From Leucobacter chromiisoli (GTDB lineage Bacteria; Actinomycetota; Actinomycetes; Actinomycetales; Microbacteriaceae), in assembly GCF_016522505.1 (NCBI RefSeq), contig NZ_JAEHOH010000005.1:84094-148093 (forward strand): 64,000 bases of DNA, in the 5' to 3' direction. Within the stretch, counting starts at the first letter, position 1, and each line of letters opens with the position of its first letter. A program made the translations under genes and the position numbers. This document shows, piece by piece, positions 63,227 to 64,000 of the stretch. The notes beneath the pieces are model-generated. The model was not told the DNA's origin. It saw only the letters and a list, made by a program, of their open reading frames with translations, and ran no database searches.

Positions 63227-63287
63227 CTTCCCAGGCTATCGGGCGCCGCGGACATCGCGCCCCGCCACCAGGCGATACGCTCGAGGC

Positions 63288-63872
63288 ATGACCCGCATCA
63301 TCTCCGGGGCCGCAGGTTCCCTCCGCCTCGAGGTGCCGAAGTCGGGCACCAGACCGACCAGCGATCGCGTGCGCGAGGCGATCTTCTCGACGCTCGAGTC
63401 CTGGGGCCTCGTCGACGGTGCCCGCGTGCTCGACCTCTATGCGGGCTCGGGCGCCCTCGGGCTCGAGGCCGCGAGCCGAGGGGCGGAGTCGGTCACCCTC
63501 GTCGAGCGGCACGCCCAGGCGGCCCAGGTCGCGGGGCGCAACGCCCGCGTCGTGCTCGGCGCGTTCGGCGGCCCGGGATCCGGCGCGCCGCGTATCGACG
63601 TGGCCCGCCAGTCGGTGCAGACGTTCCTCGAGGCTCAGGATCCCGCGCCCCGGTGGGACGTCGCACTGCTCGATCCGCCCTACGACCTCGGGGAGGCCGA
63701 GCTCACGGCGAACCTCGCGGCGCTCCTGCCGCTGCTCGCGGACGATGCGGCCGTGCTCGTGGAGCGATCGAGCCGCTCCCCCGAGCCGGCCTGGCCGGCG
63801 GGCGTCTCGCTGCTGCGCGAGAAGCGCTACGGGGAGACCGCCCTGTGGTGGGCGGAGCCCGCGACCGCCTAG
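63288..63872 (+). CDS. rsmD: 16S rRNA (guanine966-N2)-methyltransferase
   Basis: 194 residues. TRIISGAAGSLRLEVPKSG and RPTSDRVREAIFSTL are RsmD N-terminal marks, ARVLDLYAGSGALGLEA is the SAM site, and DVALLDPPYDL the catalytic DPPY. It is divergent from recG; the usual actinobacterial place is between recG and coaD on the same strand. An IS481-type element lies directly downstream. Confidence 0.93.
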   Translation: MTRIISGAAGSLRLEVPKSGTRPTSDRVREAIFSTLESWGLVDGARVLDLYAGSGALGLEAASRGAESVTLVERHAQAAQVAGRNARVVLGAFGGPGSGAPRIDVARQSVQTFLEAQDPAPRWDVALLDPPYDLGEAELTANLAALLPLLADDAAVLVERSSRSPEPAWPAGVSLLREKRYGETALWWAEPATA

Positions 63873-63882
63873 CTGTACCGGG

Positions 63883-64000
63883 TCAGGGCGTTGGTCGCAG
63901 TCGGCTGATCGGGGGCTTTCCTCCGAGGGCTGAGTGGTGTCGTCCAGTGTTGTAGTGCTCGAGCCAGGGGTCAAGGGCTGCGGTGCGCTCGTCGTTTGAG
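63883..64000 (-). mobile_element. 3' end of an IS481-type transposase (runs off right edge)
   Basis: On the minus strand the frame from the edge to TGA 63883-63885 reads ERTAALDPWLEHYNTGRHHS then ALGGKPPISRLRPTP. LEHYNTGRHHSALGGKPP is the C-terminal signature of IS481/IS3-family integrase-type transposases, just after the catalytic Glu. The terminal repeat probably begins around 63874 (TGTACCGGGTCAGGG), 2 bp past the rsmD stop, so the element inserted next to rsmD without breaking it. The rest of the element is outside the window. Confidence 0.85.

Overview
The window comes from a high-GC actinobacterium, most likely a member of Microbacteriaceae (Leucobacter-like). Evidence: very GC-rich DNA with strong G/C bias at third codon positions, frequent GTG starts, a mycothione reductase (mycothiol metabolism), the MurT/GatD peptidoglycan amidation pair, a cydABDC locus, a DUF222/HNH (13E12-type) endonuclease and an HXXEE-domain protein. 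Genus assignment is inference; there is no rRNA or tRNA gene to anchor it.

Layout. 1-5.5 kb: the 5' part of leuS, a divergent folate pair pabB/pabC, and an SPFH protein with a small ribbon-helix-helix regulator behind a palindromic operator. 5.5-11.9 kb: cydA-cydB-cydD-cydC (cytochrome bd and its ABC assembly factor), read leftward from a recognisable promoter. 12-15.6 kb: DedA, App1-type phosphatase and FUSC-type membrane proteins, then a YceI protein. 15.7-20.0 kb, leftward: rpsP-khpA-rimM-trmD and murT-gatD. 20.1-32.7 kb is accessory: a decayed PEP-mutase-like fragment with minisatellites, a DUF222/HNH gene, VOC protein, mycothione reductase, DJ-1/PfpI protein, a four-gene osmoprotectant ABC transporter with a broken ATPase C-terminus, a metallothionein-like protein with a membrane partner, a NarL-type two-component pair and an APC permease. 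32.9-37.1 kb holds the most unusual gene, a 1424-residue STAND NTPase 15 bp behind ffh. 37.2-40.4 kb: ffh, a GDSL lipoprotein, ftsY. 40.4-47.4 kb: an Lrp-type regulator divergent from an apparent catabolic operon (amidohydrolase, MHS transporter, ThDP decarboxylase, 2-hydroxyacid dehydrogenase). 47.4-51.1 kb: smc. 51.3-57.7 kb: accessory genes (hydroxyacyl-CoA dehydrogenase, YjbR, GNAT, membrane proteins, an NmrA-type oxidoreductase with a PadR regulator, VOC). 57.8-63.9 kb: recG-coaD-yceD-rpmF-rnc-mutM leftward, rsmD divergent, and the tail of an IS481-type transposase at the right edge.

The backbone is the conserved actinobacterial order recG/coaD/yceD/rpmF/rnc/mutM/smc/ftsY/ffh/rpsP/khpA/rimM/trmD, which links ribosome assembly, RNA processing, protein targeting and chromosome organisation. 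It is opened in three places: mutM to smc, smc to ftsY, and ffh to rpsP. The accessory material, the minisatellite-like repeats and the STAND gene lie in or beside these breaks. The main candidate for a little-described system is the STAND NTPase with its downstream 27-bp iterons; the Lrp-controlled catabolic cluster is second.
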